Source: Pelobacter sp. UBA6812
Lineage (GTDB): Bacteria; Desulfobacterota; Desulfuromonadia; Desulfuromonadales; Syntrophotaleaceae
Assembly (NCBI GenBank): GCA_002452265.1
Contig: DKEW01000034.1
Location: forward strand, 117,045-154,481
DNA: 37,437 nucleotides
Direction: 5' to 3'
Below, one piece after another: positions 14,096 to 22,876 of the stretch. The translations under genes and the position numbers were made by a program. How positions within the stretch are numbered: the stretch's first letter is position 1; each line of letters begins with the position of its first letter. The notes under the pieces were generated by a model. That model ran no database searches, was not told where the DNA came from, and saw only the letters and a list, made by a program, of their open reading frames with translations.

Positions 14096-15555
14096 GGTTG
14101 GTACCGAGCGATGTATTGGTCTACAGCCACCTTGCGCGCGGTATTGCGCGAGCTCATATAGCGGATTTTACCAAAAATCGGTCGTTGCGGTCCCCAGGCC
14201 CGGTCAAAACGTCCCAGCACCCAACCGATGCCGCTGTATGAATTGGGGTCGCAGCCATCCAGGGCATAGCGATCGTTGAGTTCGATCATGGTGGCCATGG
14301 CCTGTTGCGGAGTGGCGCTCCATTGCAGAATTTTTTTACCCCATAACATGCGCAGGTAGTTGTGCAGTTGCCCCTCTCTGACCAGTTGCATTTGAGCGGC
14401 GTTCCACAGCGGATCGTGGGTCTGGCCCGTATCAAGTTCCTGTCGATTATACAGGTAAGGGCGAGGATCGGCGGCGTGATCGAGCAGGGTGGCCTGGGCC
14501 CAGTCGGGCAATCCATCAAAACGATCGTAATCGTCGCGCCATAAACAGAACAGGTAGCCAAGTTCACGCCAGGTGATCAGTTGATCGAGAAAGGCCTCCG
14601 CGTTTGTACTCAGCCCCCACCAGCCGCTGCGTTGACCGCGCGTCTCAAGGGACAGGTTCGATGGATGCCAGCTTTCGTGATCGAGAAGCCGTTGCACGAT
14701 TTGGTGACTCGAGATATGTCCCCAGCGCAAGAAGGGCGACAAACCGCTGGTGACATCCCGTTGCGGTTGATTGCGATGGGACTCGTAGAGGGCAAGATGT
14801 TCACGCAGAAAAACATCCAAGGCCTGGCACGCACTATCAGATCCCCCTTTGATAGCAGCCGATCCGGTGTGTTGGCCGATGGGCAGGTCGCGCAGGGCGC
14901 CACGTTTTCCCGTGAGGAAATCATCCCCGGCGGCAGGCCAGTGTTCATAAATGTTTGTTGGCAATGTGGGCGGCGGCATGAGGGAAGCATCAGCCAGAGG
15001 ATCTGCCAGCGGCATGTGCAGCAGGTGGGGTAGCACATTTCTCTGCAAAAAACGTCGCAGGCTGTAAGCCGTGGTGAACTCACGGTCGGCGGCTTTAAGC
15101 GGCAATATGCCATTGCTGTCGACGCGCTCCAGTAAAACCGGCAACCGAGCGGCCAACTGCTGTGTGTCTCTGAGAGCTTCGCGCAGCGGGTGCAGGTCGG
15201 TGACAACCATGCTGGCTGTTTTGCCCAATTCTGTAAGCAGCTCCGATATTTGGCCTGGCTTGCGTTCGACAAACGGATAGTAGGCCGCCAGGTGGCCAGC
15301 CATGCTGCGGGCGTTGTCGGCCATGCCGTCGAGCGCGAAGTGGTGGTGACGCAGGTTGGCGTGGGGGCTTGCGCAGGGCAGAGTTTCCACTATCAGCAAA
15401 GGTCTTTGCAGTTTTTTCGCCCATTCCGCGGCGCGCTGAAGGGCGAAATTCCAGCCGAGACGGCGTGCGGTGTGCATCCAGTAGAGGATATAGCTGCCGT
15501 CGTTTCGCGGCGGGTGATTGTTGCAGGTCTCGATGCGGATGTCGGGAACCGGCAT
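14092..15555 (-). CDS. phr: deoxyribodipyrimidine photolyase, class II type
   Basis: Light-driven repair of cyclobutane pyrimidine dimers with FAD. 487 residues, usual for class II enzymes. The N-terminal Rossmann-like domain has YWMHTARRLGWNFALQRAAEWA; the C-terminal FAD domain ends with DPNSYSGIGWVLGRFDRAWG, then RPIFGKIRYMS, the typical class II signature. ATG 15555 has GGAG nine bases upstream on the minus strand. It leads an operon with the MBL-fold and DJ-1/PfpI genes. Finding it in a presumed anaerobe suggests at least occasional light exposure, as in shallow sediment; that is inference. Confidence 0.92.
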   Translation of the reverse strand: MPVPDIRIETCNNHPPRNDGSYILYWMHTARRLGWNFALQRAAEWAKKLQRPLLIVETLPCASPHANLRHHHFALDGMADNARSMAGHLAAYYPFVERKPGQISELLTELGKTASMVVTDLHPLREALRDTQQLAARLPVLLERVDSNGILPLKAADREFTTAYSLRRFLQRNVLPHLLHMPLADPLADASLMPPPTLPTNIYEHWPAAGDDFLTGKRGALRDLPIGQHTGSAAIKGGSDSACQALDVFLREHLALYESHRNQPQRDVTSGLSPFLRWGHISSHQIVQRLLDHESWHPSNLSLETRGQRSGWWGLSTNAEAFLDQLITWRELGYLFCLWRDDYDRFDGLPDWAQATLLDHAADPRPYLYNRQELDTGQTHDPLWNAAQMQLVREGQLHNYLRMLWGKKILQWSATPQQAMATMIELNDRYALDGCDPNSYSGIGWVLGRFDRAWGPQRPIFGKIRYMSSRNTARKVAVDQYIARYQP

Positions 15556-15696
15556 GGGCAGATCTCCATGGCTAAAGGTTATGTTATCCCGGATTTGTCA
15601 GGGGATGGCAATGGTTGCTTTCCGTTTTTTTTTGCCCAGGTTCTCAGGAAAAGCTTAGGACTGAAGAATTTCGTCCTGCTTACTTTGCCTGATTTT

Positions 15697-16911
15697 TTAC
15701 AGAACCATTAACCACAACCATCCGGCGGTCACGGCAAGGCTCAGCAGGGTAACCGGCACCCCGATGCGGGCATGTTCCCGCCAACCGAGCGGCACGCCGA
15801 GTCGGGCAGCCTGATCGACCACGATGATATTGGCGAGACTGCCGATGACCAGCAGGTTTCCCGCCAGGGTGCTTGCCAGGGCCAGTAGCGGGCCGGCAGC
15901 AGGATGTTTAGCGGCAGGTAGCAGCAGCATGACCGCCGGTACGTTAGACACCAGGTTGGACAGTACAACCGCCAATCCGAACAGCCAGCTCGGCCGAGTG
16001 ATGTCGATACCGTATCCGGCCAGGACGTTCAGGCTGTACACGGGCATGTCGCTGGTTTCCAGAACTTGGTGAACGACAAACAGGCCCATGAACAATAACA
16101 GCAATTGCCAGTCTACCAGATTCAACAATTGGCGCGAGGCGGTGCGGCGGCTGGCCAGTAGCAACGCTGCGGCCGCCAGCGCTACCAGTTCGCGCGGCCA
16201 AGCGGTGAATAAAAACGCGCTGGTGAGCATAGCCAATAGCACCAGTCCCTTAACTGTTTGCCATGGGTCAAATGCCGTTGCCGGGGTGATGTCGGCGCTA
16301 ATAGTTAACTTCCATCGTTGGCGGTACGCGCGGGTGATGACAATCCAGGTGATGCCCAGCCCGAGTAGAACCGGTACCGTTGCCAGCTGCAGGTATCCGC
16401 CAAAAGACAGTTGCAGCGTCTGGCCGATGAGGATGTTTTGCGGGTTGCCGATAAGGGTAGCGGCAGAGCCGATATTGGCAGCGCAGGCCAGGCCCAGCAA
16501 AAACGGGACGGGGTTCAGGTGTCTGCGGGCGCAACCCTCCACCAGTATCGGTGCCATCGCCAGGCAGACGATGTCGTTGACGAGCAGAGCCGACAGCAGC
16601 GCGCTGATAGCGATCAAAAGGGCTAGTAGGGCGCCGGGCGTGAGCTTTGCCGTGGTCAGCCGACGGGTCAGCTGGCTGTAAAAGCCCCCTAACCGCAACT
16701 GTGCGGACAATATCATCAATCCAAATAACAGTGCCATGGTCGGCAGATCGATGGCTGCCCAGGCGGTCGGCAGGTCGAGACGCTGGCCGACCACCATAAG
16801 CAGGGCCCCGAGCAGGGCAATCCCGGTGCGGTCCAGGGCCAGCCCGGGCAGCCGTCCGAGAAACATACCGCAATAAACCAGGATAAATATCAGAAGTGCG
16901 AAAAGATCCAT
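15697..16911 (-). CDS. anion permease of the ArsB/SLC13 (ion transporter) superfamily
   Basis: About 404 residues and some 11-12 hydrophobic segments, so an integral inner-membrane protein. Two inverted-repeat signature loops are visible: SAATLIGNPQNILIG (about residue 150) in the first half and LSNLVSNVPAVMLLLP in the second, as in ArsB, CitM and NhaD-type transporters. The substrate (arsenite, dicarboxylate, sodium or other) cannot be told from sequence. The start is uncertain: ATG 16911 and TTG 16926 both lack a clear ribosome site. It lies 51 bp downstream of mscS on the same strand and is probably last of the corA-ATPase-mscS group. Confidence 0.85.
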   Translation of the reverse strand: MDLFALLIFILVYCGMFLGRLPGLALDRTGIALLGALLMVVGQRLDLPTAWAAIDLPTMALLFGLMILSAQLRLGGFYSQLTRRLTTAKLTPGALLALLIAISALLSALLVNDIVCLAMAPILVEGCARRHLNPVPFLLGLACAANIGSAATLIGNPQNILIGQTLQLSFGGYLQLATVPVLLGLGITWIVITRAYRQRWKLTISADITPATAFDPWQTVKGLVLLAMLTSAFLFTAWPRELVALAAAALLLASRRTASRQLLNLVDWQLLLLFMGLFVVHQVLETSDMPVYSLNVLAGYGIDITRPSWLFGLAVVLSNLVSNVPAVMLLLPAAKHPAAGPLLALASTLAGNLLVIGSLANIIVVDQAARLGVPLGWREHARIGVPVTLLSLAVTAGWLWLMVL

Positions 16912-16962
16912 AGACGCAGCCAACAAGACCGTTGAAGGTTGATAAATAGGTGGGGAAAGGAA

Positions 16963-17802
16963 TTATGACGAAGGGATGCCCGCGTTGATTTTTGCAGAAC
17001 CTATAGTATCGGGCTTTATTCCCCGATCCAGCAGGGCGGTTTTAACCCGTTCGGAGATATCGCTGGCCAGTACCCGCTCCAGACGGATTTCATGCACATA
17101 GGCTTTGATGGTGAAGCGCGTCAAAAAGGTGAAGTCAAAATGATCCTCCACCAGCACCGTGATCGGTTTGTCGAGCTGCACATACGGCGAGCATGCGGCT
17201 GACTCCCAGGCAATCTGTTTGATCGGGGCGATGGGTATCGAAGCCGGCAGGACAAAACGCACCACCACCATTTCGTTGAGTTGGCCGGTGTTGGAGTTAC
17301 TGACGCTGCCGGTCTGTACAAGACTGTTGGGGAAGGTCACTACCGAATCGTCGAAAGTGCGAAGCTGCACTGAGCGCAGTCCGATATTAACCACTTCGCC
17401 ATAATGTTCTCCGACCTGGATCATGTCCCCGACATGAAACGGGCGCTCAAACAGGATCAGGATGCCGGCCACGATATTGCGCACCAGGTCCTGGGAACCC
17501 AAACCGATGGCCAGTCCGGCCGAGGCGGAAATGGTCAGCAGCGTATTGAGGGGTGGATGGATGACGACAAACACAATGTAGGCGAAAGCGCCGATCCAGG
17601 TCAAAAGGCGCAGTACCGGGTAGATTCCTGAAATCAGCAGACGGTAGCGGCTGAAACGGTTCGCCAGGGTTTGCAACGCACGCCGCAAAACCCATAATCC
17701 CGCAGCCGTCACGACGATGACCATCAGGCTCATCACCAATCGATCGCGTGACAGGTACTGTTCGACAAACTGTGGCAATTCAGGTAGTTGTATGTCTTTC
17801 AT
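16963..17802 (-). CDS. small-conductance mechanosensitive channel, MscS family
   Basis: 279 residues, close to E. coli MscS (286). Three membrane segments at about 22-40, 62-82 and 87-115. The pore helix and following loop are recognisable: SASAGLAIGLGSQDLVRNIVAG, then LFERPFHVGDMIQV, the MscS hallmark. A beta domain follows, with VTFPNSLVQ, then a C-terminal alpha/beta domain. It opens on membrane tension to release solutes on osmotic downshock. ATG 17802 has GAGGA upstream. The gene starts 15 bp after the P-loop ATPase gene ends, so the two are very likely co-transcribed. Confidence 0.92.
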   Translation of the reverse strand: MKDIQLPELPQFVEQYLSRDRLVMSLMVIVVTAAGLWVLRRALQTLANRFSRYRLLISGIYPVLRLLTWIGAFAYIVFVVIHPPLNTLLTISASAGLAIGLGSQDLVRNIVAGILILFERPFHVGDMIQVGEHYGEVVNIGLRSVQLRTFDDSVVTFPNSLVQTGSVSNSNTGQLNEMVVVRFVLPASIPIAPIKQIAWESAACSPYVQLDKPITVLVEDHFDFTFLTRFTIKAYVHEIRLERVLASDISERVKTALLDRGIKPDTIGSAKINAGIPSS

Positions 17803-17817
17803 CGTGTCCTCGCGGCA

Positions 17818-20166
17818 CTATTGAATGATATTACGAGCTTCCAGCAGAGAAGATATGGGGGCAAAAAACAGGGGATTGATCTGGTAGCATGCAAACGGTT
17901 CCTCGTCTTGCGGATATTGCAGCAGATTGATCTGCACCAGATAGTCCAGCAATGTACGACTTTGCATGGAACTGCCGCCGAACACTGCGGCATGTTCCCG
18001 GGCAGTAAGTCCGCCATGTGCGAGAATTTCAGCCAAAGCGTAAAGCTGGGGTCTGTCGAGATTACGCAAGGAACCGTAGTCGAGCTTATCCAGAGGGGTT
18101 ACCTGCAGAGTCTGTTGCTGCTCGTCGTAATCGAGGCTCCAGAGCCAGTAAAAAAGTGCGGCCTGCATATTGCCGCGCGTGGCGGCGAACAGATCGGAAA
18201 AAAAACGCTCCTGGCGACTGGCCTGGTCATCTTTGGCGGAAGAGGGACCAGCCTTTTGGGGTTTATTCCCGTTGAGAAAGGTGACCGGATAACCGCTGGT
18301 TTGCAAGCGCAGCAACAACGCATCTCTGATTTCGCCCTGGCTGTTGAAGAGCGTATGAACCTGGTGGGTGAAGTAACGATCGATGCCGAGCAGGTGGTCC
18401 ATGCGGTGCCATGGGTATTTCCGTACCGTAACGACCCATAATTGACGGTGGCGGCTTGCCAGGACCAGACGTAAGAAACCGCGGCCTGCTTCCAGGCTGC
18501 CAACGGTACGCAGTAACAGGTGGTGGAGTCCTTCGACGATGATGACAGTGCGCGGCATGGTTTTCAAATGGCTTTCCACTGTACTGAGATCGACCGGTAA
18601 CTCCGGCAGGCCGAACCAATGTTGGCAGGCCTCAAGCAGTTGTGTTTCGCTGGTTAAACGTTTGTCCAGGTTGAGACGAATAACCGGCATCGCGTTGCCC
18701 AGTTCGCTGTGAAAACAATTGACCAGCGAGGTTTTGCCGCTGCCGTCGGGACCGGTCACCGCAATGCTGCATAAGAGCCCCTCCTGCCAACGCTGAAACA
18801 ATTCCCTCAGCGTGTCGAGGTCTTTATTCTTACCGACCATGAATTCACGGTTTTTCAGTGCCCCGCTGGTAAACAGACGCCGACAGACCGGAGGCAGTTT
18901 CGCGGCTTTTTGCAGAATGTTATCAGGGGTTGGCAAGTCGGCGATGCTGCGTAGCATCGCATCGCCGTTGGCCGCCATTTTGGTGCCAGGCAACCAGCGT
19001 GTGATGGCCTGATATAAAAACTGCCAGGAAAGCGATGCCCTTTCCAGCGGTTCCTGCAAGCTTTCATGCCATGCGCGGTATTTTTGTCGCCAGATGCGGA
19101 GCAGGCGCCGCCGATGATGAATAAGTCGTTCCTGGCGACTGAGGATGCGTTGCAGATCCTTCGGGATCAGTCGCAACATTTCGCGGCATTCTTCCGCCAA
19201 TTCTTCCAGTAACTGATGGGAAAGCTCTTTGAGCGGAACGGCCACTGTTGTCATTTGCTGCTCAGTGCGGGTCAGGGTTTCCGTTACCAGTCGGGCAGAT
19301 TCAGAAAGCTTCTGCAGGAGGACTGAATTCTCCGCTGTATCGCTTTTGGCTTCATCCGCCAATCGGGCACAATCCTCAGCTGCGGTTTCCAGATTGAAGC
19401 GCAGTCCCCGCCACATGTCGGCGCAGCTGCGGCTGACCTGTTCGTGACGTTGTGCGTAGCCTCCGGAAGATGGTATGTGGTCCGGTTGCAGTATGGCAGG
19501 GCGATGGCGGTCAAAGGCTTCCTGCAATACCGGTTGCAGAAGCTGGTAGCGCCGTCCCAGTTTGTAGCGAAACCGCAAATAGAGGATGCGGGCCGTCAGT
19601 TTCGCACTCCCGGCACAGGCCTTTTGCAAGATCGCCGGCCCCTCGACCTGCCAGATGCTGCGCCCTTTCAAGTCGTTTTGCTGCAGGCGGTCCCGGATCA
19701 AGATCAGTTCTTCCGGCAGGTCGCGGCTGACCTGCGTCAGGGCGTCGCCAACGCTTTGCACAATTTTGTTCCAGAGGCGGTTTTTCGGGCGGACCTGATT
19801 CAGGCTGCGTTCCTGGCGCAATCGAACCCGGTCGTACAACCATAAAATACGTCCTTCGATGGTGCGCGCCAGCCGGGAAAGACTTTCGGGTGCAAGGGGA
19901 GTGGTTTCCCGTACCTCATCGAAAGCCTGGGCCATCAGTTCGGCACTGCTTGCCAGGTGCGCGCCAACCTCGGCCATTTCTTTGTCGAGCATTGCATCTG
20001 CGGCAGCCAGTTCGGCACAGCCCTGCTCAAGTGCTTTGTCGATGGCTTCGGCCAGCTTCTGCAGCAGGCTGTCGAGCTGTGGCTGTTGATCAACAGCGCT
20101 GAAAAAACTGTCCCGGCCAGCTAGCTGTGTTAAATATTCCTGGCAGTCGGATTCTTTCACAGCCAT
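17818..20166 (-). CDS. large P-loop ATPase of unknown function, in operon with CorA and MscS
   Basis: 782 residues, not a recognised family. ATG 20166 overlaps the corA stop by 10 bp; the longer open frame upstream lies inside corA and was rejected. Residues 1-440 are almost entirely helical and charged, coiled-coil-like, with no signal peptide or membrane segment. An ATPase domain follows: Walker A GPDGSGKT at 472-479, and a Walker B-like strand TVIIVEGLH near 540 with glutamate where aspartate is usual. LVLASRHRQLWVVTVRKYP looks like a sensor strand, and residues about 700-775 resemble a winged-helix segment (LAHGGLTAREHAAVFGG). The layout recalls STAND/AAA+ regulatory ATPases. The context suggests a cytoplasmic controller of ion channels; that is inference. 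Confidence 0.85.
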   Translation of the reverse strand: MAVKESDCQEYLTQLAGRDSFFSAVDQQPQLDSLLQKLAEAIDKALEQGCAELAAADAMLDKEMAEVGAHLASSAELMAQAFDEVRETTPLAPESLSRLARTIEGRILWLYDRVRLRQERSLNQVRPKNRLWNKIVQSVGDALTQVSRDLPEELILIRDRLQQNDLKGRSIWQVEGPAILQKACAGSAKLTARILYLRFRYKLGRRYQLLQPVLQEAFDRHRPAILQPDHIPSSGGYAQRHEQVSRSCADMWRGLRFNLETAAEDCARLADEAKSDTAENSVLLQKLSESARLVTETLTRTEQQMTTVAVPLKELSHQLLEELAEECREMLRLIPKDLQRILSRQERLIHHRRRLLRIWRQKYRAWHESLQEPLERASLSWQFLYQAITRWLPGTKMAANGDAMLRSIADLPTPDNILQKAAKLPPVCRRLFTSGALKNREFMVGKNKDLDTLRELFQRWQEGLLCSIAVTGPDGSGKTSLVNCFHSELGNAMPVIRLNLDKRLTSETQLLEACQHWFGLPELPVDLSTVESHLKTMPRTVIIVEGLHHLLLRTVGSLEAGRGFLRLVLASRHRQLWVVTVRKYPWHRMDHLLGIDRYFTHQVHTLFNSQGEIRDALLLRLQTSGYPVTFLNGNKPQKAGPSSAKDDQASRQERFFSDLFAATRGNMQAALFYWLWSLDYDEQQQTLQVTPLDKLDYGSLRNLDRPQLYALAEILAHGGLTAREHAAVFGGSSMQSRTLLDYLVQINLLQYPQDEEPFACYQINPLFFAPISSLLEARNIIQ

Positions 20167-21260
20167 TGCTTTCTCTTGAAAAAGATGAACATGATACGGG
20201 CTATGAGGAGCATAACCAGCCATAGCAGAGGATAGCTCCACCGCCAGTGAAGTTCCGGCATGTACTCGAAATTCATTCCATAGATTCCAGCAACGAAGGT
20301 CAGCGGGATGAACACCGTGGCGATGATGGTCAGCACTTTCATGACTTCGTTCATGCGATTGCTGATGCTGGTCATGTACAGGTCCAGCAGGCCGGACAGG
20401 ATGTCGCGAAAGGTTTCCACCGTATCGATGATCTGGATGGTGTGATCGTACACGTCTCGCAGAAAGATGTCGGTGGTATCTGTGATCAAGGGTGATTCTT
20501 CGCGCTGCAAACTGGATATCAATTCGCGCAGGGGCCACACTGCCTTGCGCAGCAGTATCATTTCGCGTTTAAAATGGTGAATGCGGGACTGCGTATCCTG
20601 GCTTGGACGGTTGATGATATCTTCCTCCAGTTTCTCTATTTCCTCGCCGAGGTTTTCCAGTATGGAATAATAGCTGTCCACCACCGAGTCGAGCAGCACG
20701 TAGGCCAGATAGTCCGCTCCCATTTTGCGGAGACGCCCTTTGTTGTTGCGCAGGCGTTGACGCACCCCGTCAAATACGTCCCCTTTCTGTTCCTGAAATG
20801 ACAGCACATAGCCATGCCCCAGGATCAGACTGACCTGCTCGGTGGTGACGGAGACGGTTTCACTATCGAACCGCGGCATTTTCAGCACCAGAAAAAGATA
20901 GTCTTCGAAATCTTCCGACTTGGGCCGGTGGGTAGTATTGACGATGTCCTCCAAAACCAGCGGATGAAGCCCGAAATCGGTGCCGATTCTTTCCAGGCTA
21001 TCCAGTTGGTGGACGCCATCGAGGTTAATCCAGCTGATGGTGGGGCTTTGGCGAAAAGGCTGACATTGATCCGCCGAAGTCAGTTCGCGTTCCTCCAGAT
21101 GGTCGGAAGTGTAATCGATCAGGTTTATGGTTACCGGCTCAACCCGTTCCTTGCCGATATGCACCATAGTGCCGGGGGATTTTCCTGCTTTTTGGGAAGT
21201 TTTATGCAGCAACTTTCGCATGACGATCTTTTGCTGTTGTCGACGCTTTTTGGCTGCCAT
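20157..21260 (-). CDS. corA: CorA-family magnesium/cobalt transporter
   Basis: 367 residues. Pentameric divalent-cation channel in the inner membrane. The large cytoplasmic N-domain includes ISWINLDGVHQLDSLERIG and VLEDIVNTTHRPKSEDFEDY. The long stalk helix has SYYSILENLGEEIEKLEEDI. Two C-terminal membrane helices flank the selectivity motif YGMNFEYMPEL (about 326-336), and the tail is basic (FKRKQW). ATG 21260 has a strong AAGGAGA upstream. It is the first gene of a minus-strand operon with the large ATPase, MscS and the anion permease. An N-terminal basic extension (KKRRQQQK) is longer than in Thermotoga CorA. No M-box riboswitch was noticed in the short upstream region. Confidence 0.95.
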   Translation of the reverse strand: MAAKKRRQQQKIVMRKLLHKTSQKAGKSPGTMVHIGKERVEPVTINLIDYTSDHLEERELTSADQCQPFRQSPTISWINLDGVHQLDSLERIGTDFGLHPLVLEDIVNTTHRPKSEDFEDYLFLVLKMPRFDSETVSVTTEQVSLILGHGYVLSFQEQKGDVFDGVRQRLRNNKGRLRKMGADYLAYVLLDSVVDSYYSILENLGEEIEKLEEDIINRPSQDTQSRIHHFKREMILLRKAVWPLRELISSLQREESPLITDTTDIFLRDVYDHTIQIIDTVETFRDILSGLLDLYMTSISNRMNEVMKVLTIIATVFIPLTFVAGIYGMNFEYMPELHWRWSYPLLWLVMLLIARIMFIFFKRKQWL

Positions 21261-21290
21261 CGTTTCTCCTTTGGAAAAGCTAGGCGGAAG

Positions 21291-21320
21291 TTATTAGTCT
21301 GTTAGAATTTAAACTAATAA
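21291..21320. promoter_or_regulatory. inverted repeat between divergent corA and DUF523 genes
   Basis: TTATTAGT (21291-21298), 14-base spacer, ACTAATAA (21313-21320). An AT-rich dyad in the 118-bp divergent intergenic region; it could be an operator or part of overlapping promoters. No regulator is assigned. Confidence 0.35.
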
Positions 21321-21378
21321 GAGTCGTTTGGCAGCAAGTATTTTATCATGGGAGCGTTTCAACCGCAGGAGGGTAGTA

Positions 21379-22326
21379 ATGGAAAAAATTCGTCTTGGTA
21401 TAAGTGCTTGTTTGCTCGGGCAGAACGTTCGTTATGATGGGGGGCATCAACTCGATCGATTTTTGCGTGACACCCTCGGCCAGTTTGTGGACTATGTGCC
21501 GGTTTGCCCTGAGGTGGAGATGGGCTTGCCCATCCCTCGCGATACCCTGCGCCTGGTCCAAACCCATGAAGGTCCGCGTCTGGTGTTTTCCCGGAGCGGG
21601 GAGGATGTCACCGAGCGTATGACGGCCTGGGGCCGGAAGCGTCTGTCCGCCCTTGAAAAGGAGGACCTGTGCGGCTTTATTTTCAAAGGGCGCTCTCCGA
21701 GTAGTGGTATGGAACGGGTAAAGCTCTATGACCGCTTCGGGGTGCCGGCAAAGATCGGCATCGGTTTGTTTGCCCGCATGTTTATGGAGCATTTCCCCTT
21801 GTTGCCGGTGGAGGAAGATGGACGTTTGCACGACCCTCGTTTGCGTGAGAATTTTATTGAGGCTATTTTTACCTTCCGCCGCTGGCGTGATCTATTAGCT
21901 GATGGTGCTTCCGCCGCGACACTGGTTGCATTCCATGCCCGACATAAGTTGCTGTTTATGTCTCACAGCGTGGAACTGGCACGGCAGATGGGCCGGTTGA
22001 CCGCCCGTGCCGGGGAACTGCCGAGCGATCGGTTGTTGAAAGATTACCAGCAACTGCTTATGCAGACCGTGCGCACCCTGGCAACTCCTGCCAAGCACAG
22101 CAATGTTCTGCAGCATGCCCTGGGATATTTCAAGCGACAATTAAGCGGGGATGAAAAACATGAAATGTTGCATCTCATCGAACAATATCGGCAAGGCAAG
22201 GTCCCACTTGCCGTACCCTTGACGCTGCTCAACCATTATGTGCGCAAGTACCAGCCGCCTTGGCTCGATGAGCAGATCTATCTGCATCCGCATCCGATCG
22301 AGCTCCATTTGCGCAGTGGTCTGTAG
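21379..22326 (+). CDS. DUF523-DUF1722 protein (TudS-like / YbgA-like)
   Basis: 315 residues; ATG 21379 with AGGAGGG just upstream, so the 332-residue frame was trimmed. N-terminal DUF523 (about 1-150): GISACLLGQNVRYDGGH with a first cysteine at about 10, VPVCPEVEMGLP with a second, and GFIFKGRSPSSGMERVK where many relatives have SPSCG. DUF523 members such as TudS bind a labile [4Fe-4S] cluster and remove sulfur from thiouracil. C-terminal DUF1722 (about 185-305), the YbgA domain often linked to photolyase genes: FHARHKLLFMSHS, LNHYVRKYQPPWLDEQIYL. The protein is probably cytoplasmic and its reaction is unproven. Transcribed away from corA. Confidence 0.85.
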   Translation: MEKIRLGISACLLGQNVRYDGGHQLDRFLRDTLGQFVDYVPVCPEVEMGLPIPRDTLRLVQTHEGPRLVFSRSGEDVTERMTAWGRKRLSALEKEDLCGFIFKGRSPSSGMERVKLYDRFGVPAKIGIGLFARMFMEHFPLLPVEEDGRLHDPRLRENFIEAIFTFRRWRDLLADGASAATLVAFHARHKLLFMSHSVELARQMGRLTARAGELPSDRLLKDYQQLLMQTVRTLATPAKHSNVLQHALGYFKRQLSGDEKHEMLHLIEQYRQGKVPLAVPLTLLNHYVRKYQPPWLDEQIYLHPHPIELHLRSGL

Positions 22327-22486
22327 CTGGAGAAAGTTCGGAATAATACCTTTGCTCGCCTTCTGGTCCGGTTTTTGATCGGATACTGGATGCGGGTTTT
22401 TTTGACTATTTCATTGGCTGGCGCGAAACAAAGGGCGGGGCTAAGGTGGAGGCGAAATCCCGGATAAGCTCAGGTAACGATGGTTT

Positions 22487-22876
22487 TTAGGAACAAGCCG
22501 CGGCATCGATGGCGGATTTCAGGTCGAGAGGCCTGACCGGCTTGGTAAAAATGGCTATGGGGTTAAGGGCTTTGGCGCGTTCGTACAGTTCGCCGGAAGA
22601 GTATCCTGTAATGAAAATAATGGCGTTGTGTCCGGTTTCCATCATTTTTTTTGCGGTCTCAATACCATCCATGTTGCCAGTCAGGCTGATGTCCATCAGT
22701 ACGACATCCGGTTTTTCAATATGAAGGCTTTGAAGTGCCTTCTCTCCCGTAGCAACCGGATCGCAAGTAATGTAGCCCATACTTTGCAGTGCTCCGATCA
22801 TGGCCAGGGCAGTAATGGCCTCATCTTCAACGAGAAGTAGTTTGATCGTGAATGCTGTTTTATTATTGTATGTCAA
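22487..22876 (-). CDS. single-domain response regulator
   Basis: 129 residues if started at TTG 22876, which has AAGGAAG eight bases upstream and sits just before the receiver fold; a longer frame reaches 23071 but has no receiver homology there. Receiver residues: Glu17/Asp18 (LLVEDEA), phosphoacceptor Asp62 (VVLMDISL), Thr in FITGY and Lys112 (FTKPV). No output domain, so it would act as a CheY-like carrier or phosphate sink. The PDVVLMDISLTGNMDGIE pattern is common in regulators paired with HisKA_2-type kinases. Such a kinase starts about 400 bp away on the opposite strand. Confidence 0.85.
   Translation of the reverse strand: MTYNNKTAFTIKLLLVEDEAITALAMIGALQSMGYITCDPVATGEKALQSLHIEKPDVVLMDISLTGNMDGIETAKKMMETGHNAIIFITGYSSGELYERAKALNPIAIFTKPVRPLDLKSAIDAAACS

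Noticed and set aside
20167..20538. N-terminal extension of the large ATPase frame into corA
   Set aside because: It overlaps corA in another frame; a better ATG lies at 20166.
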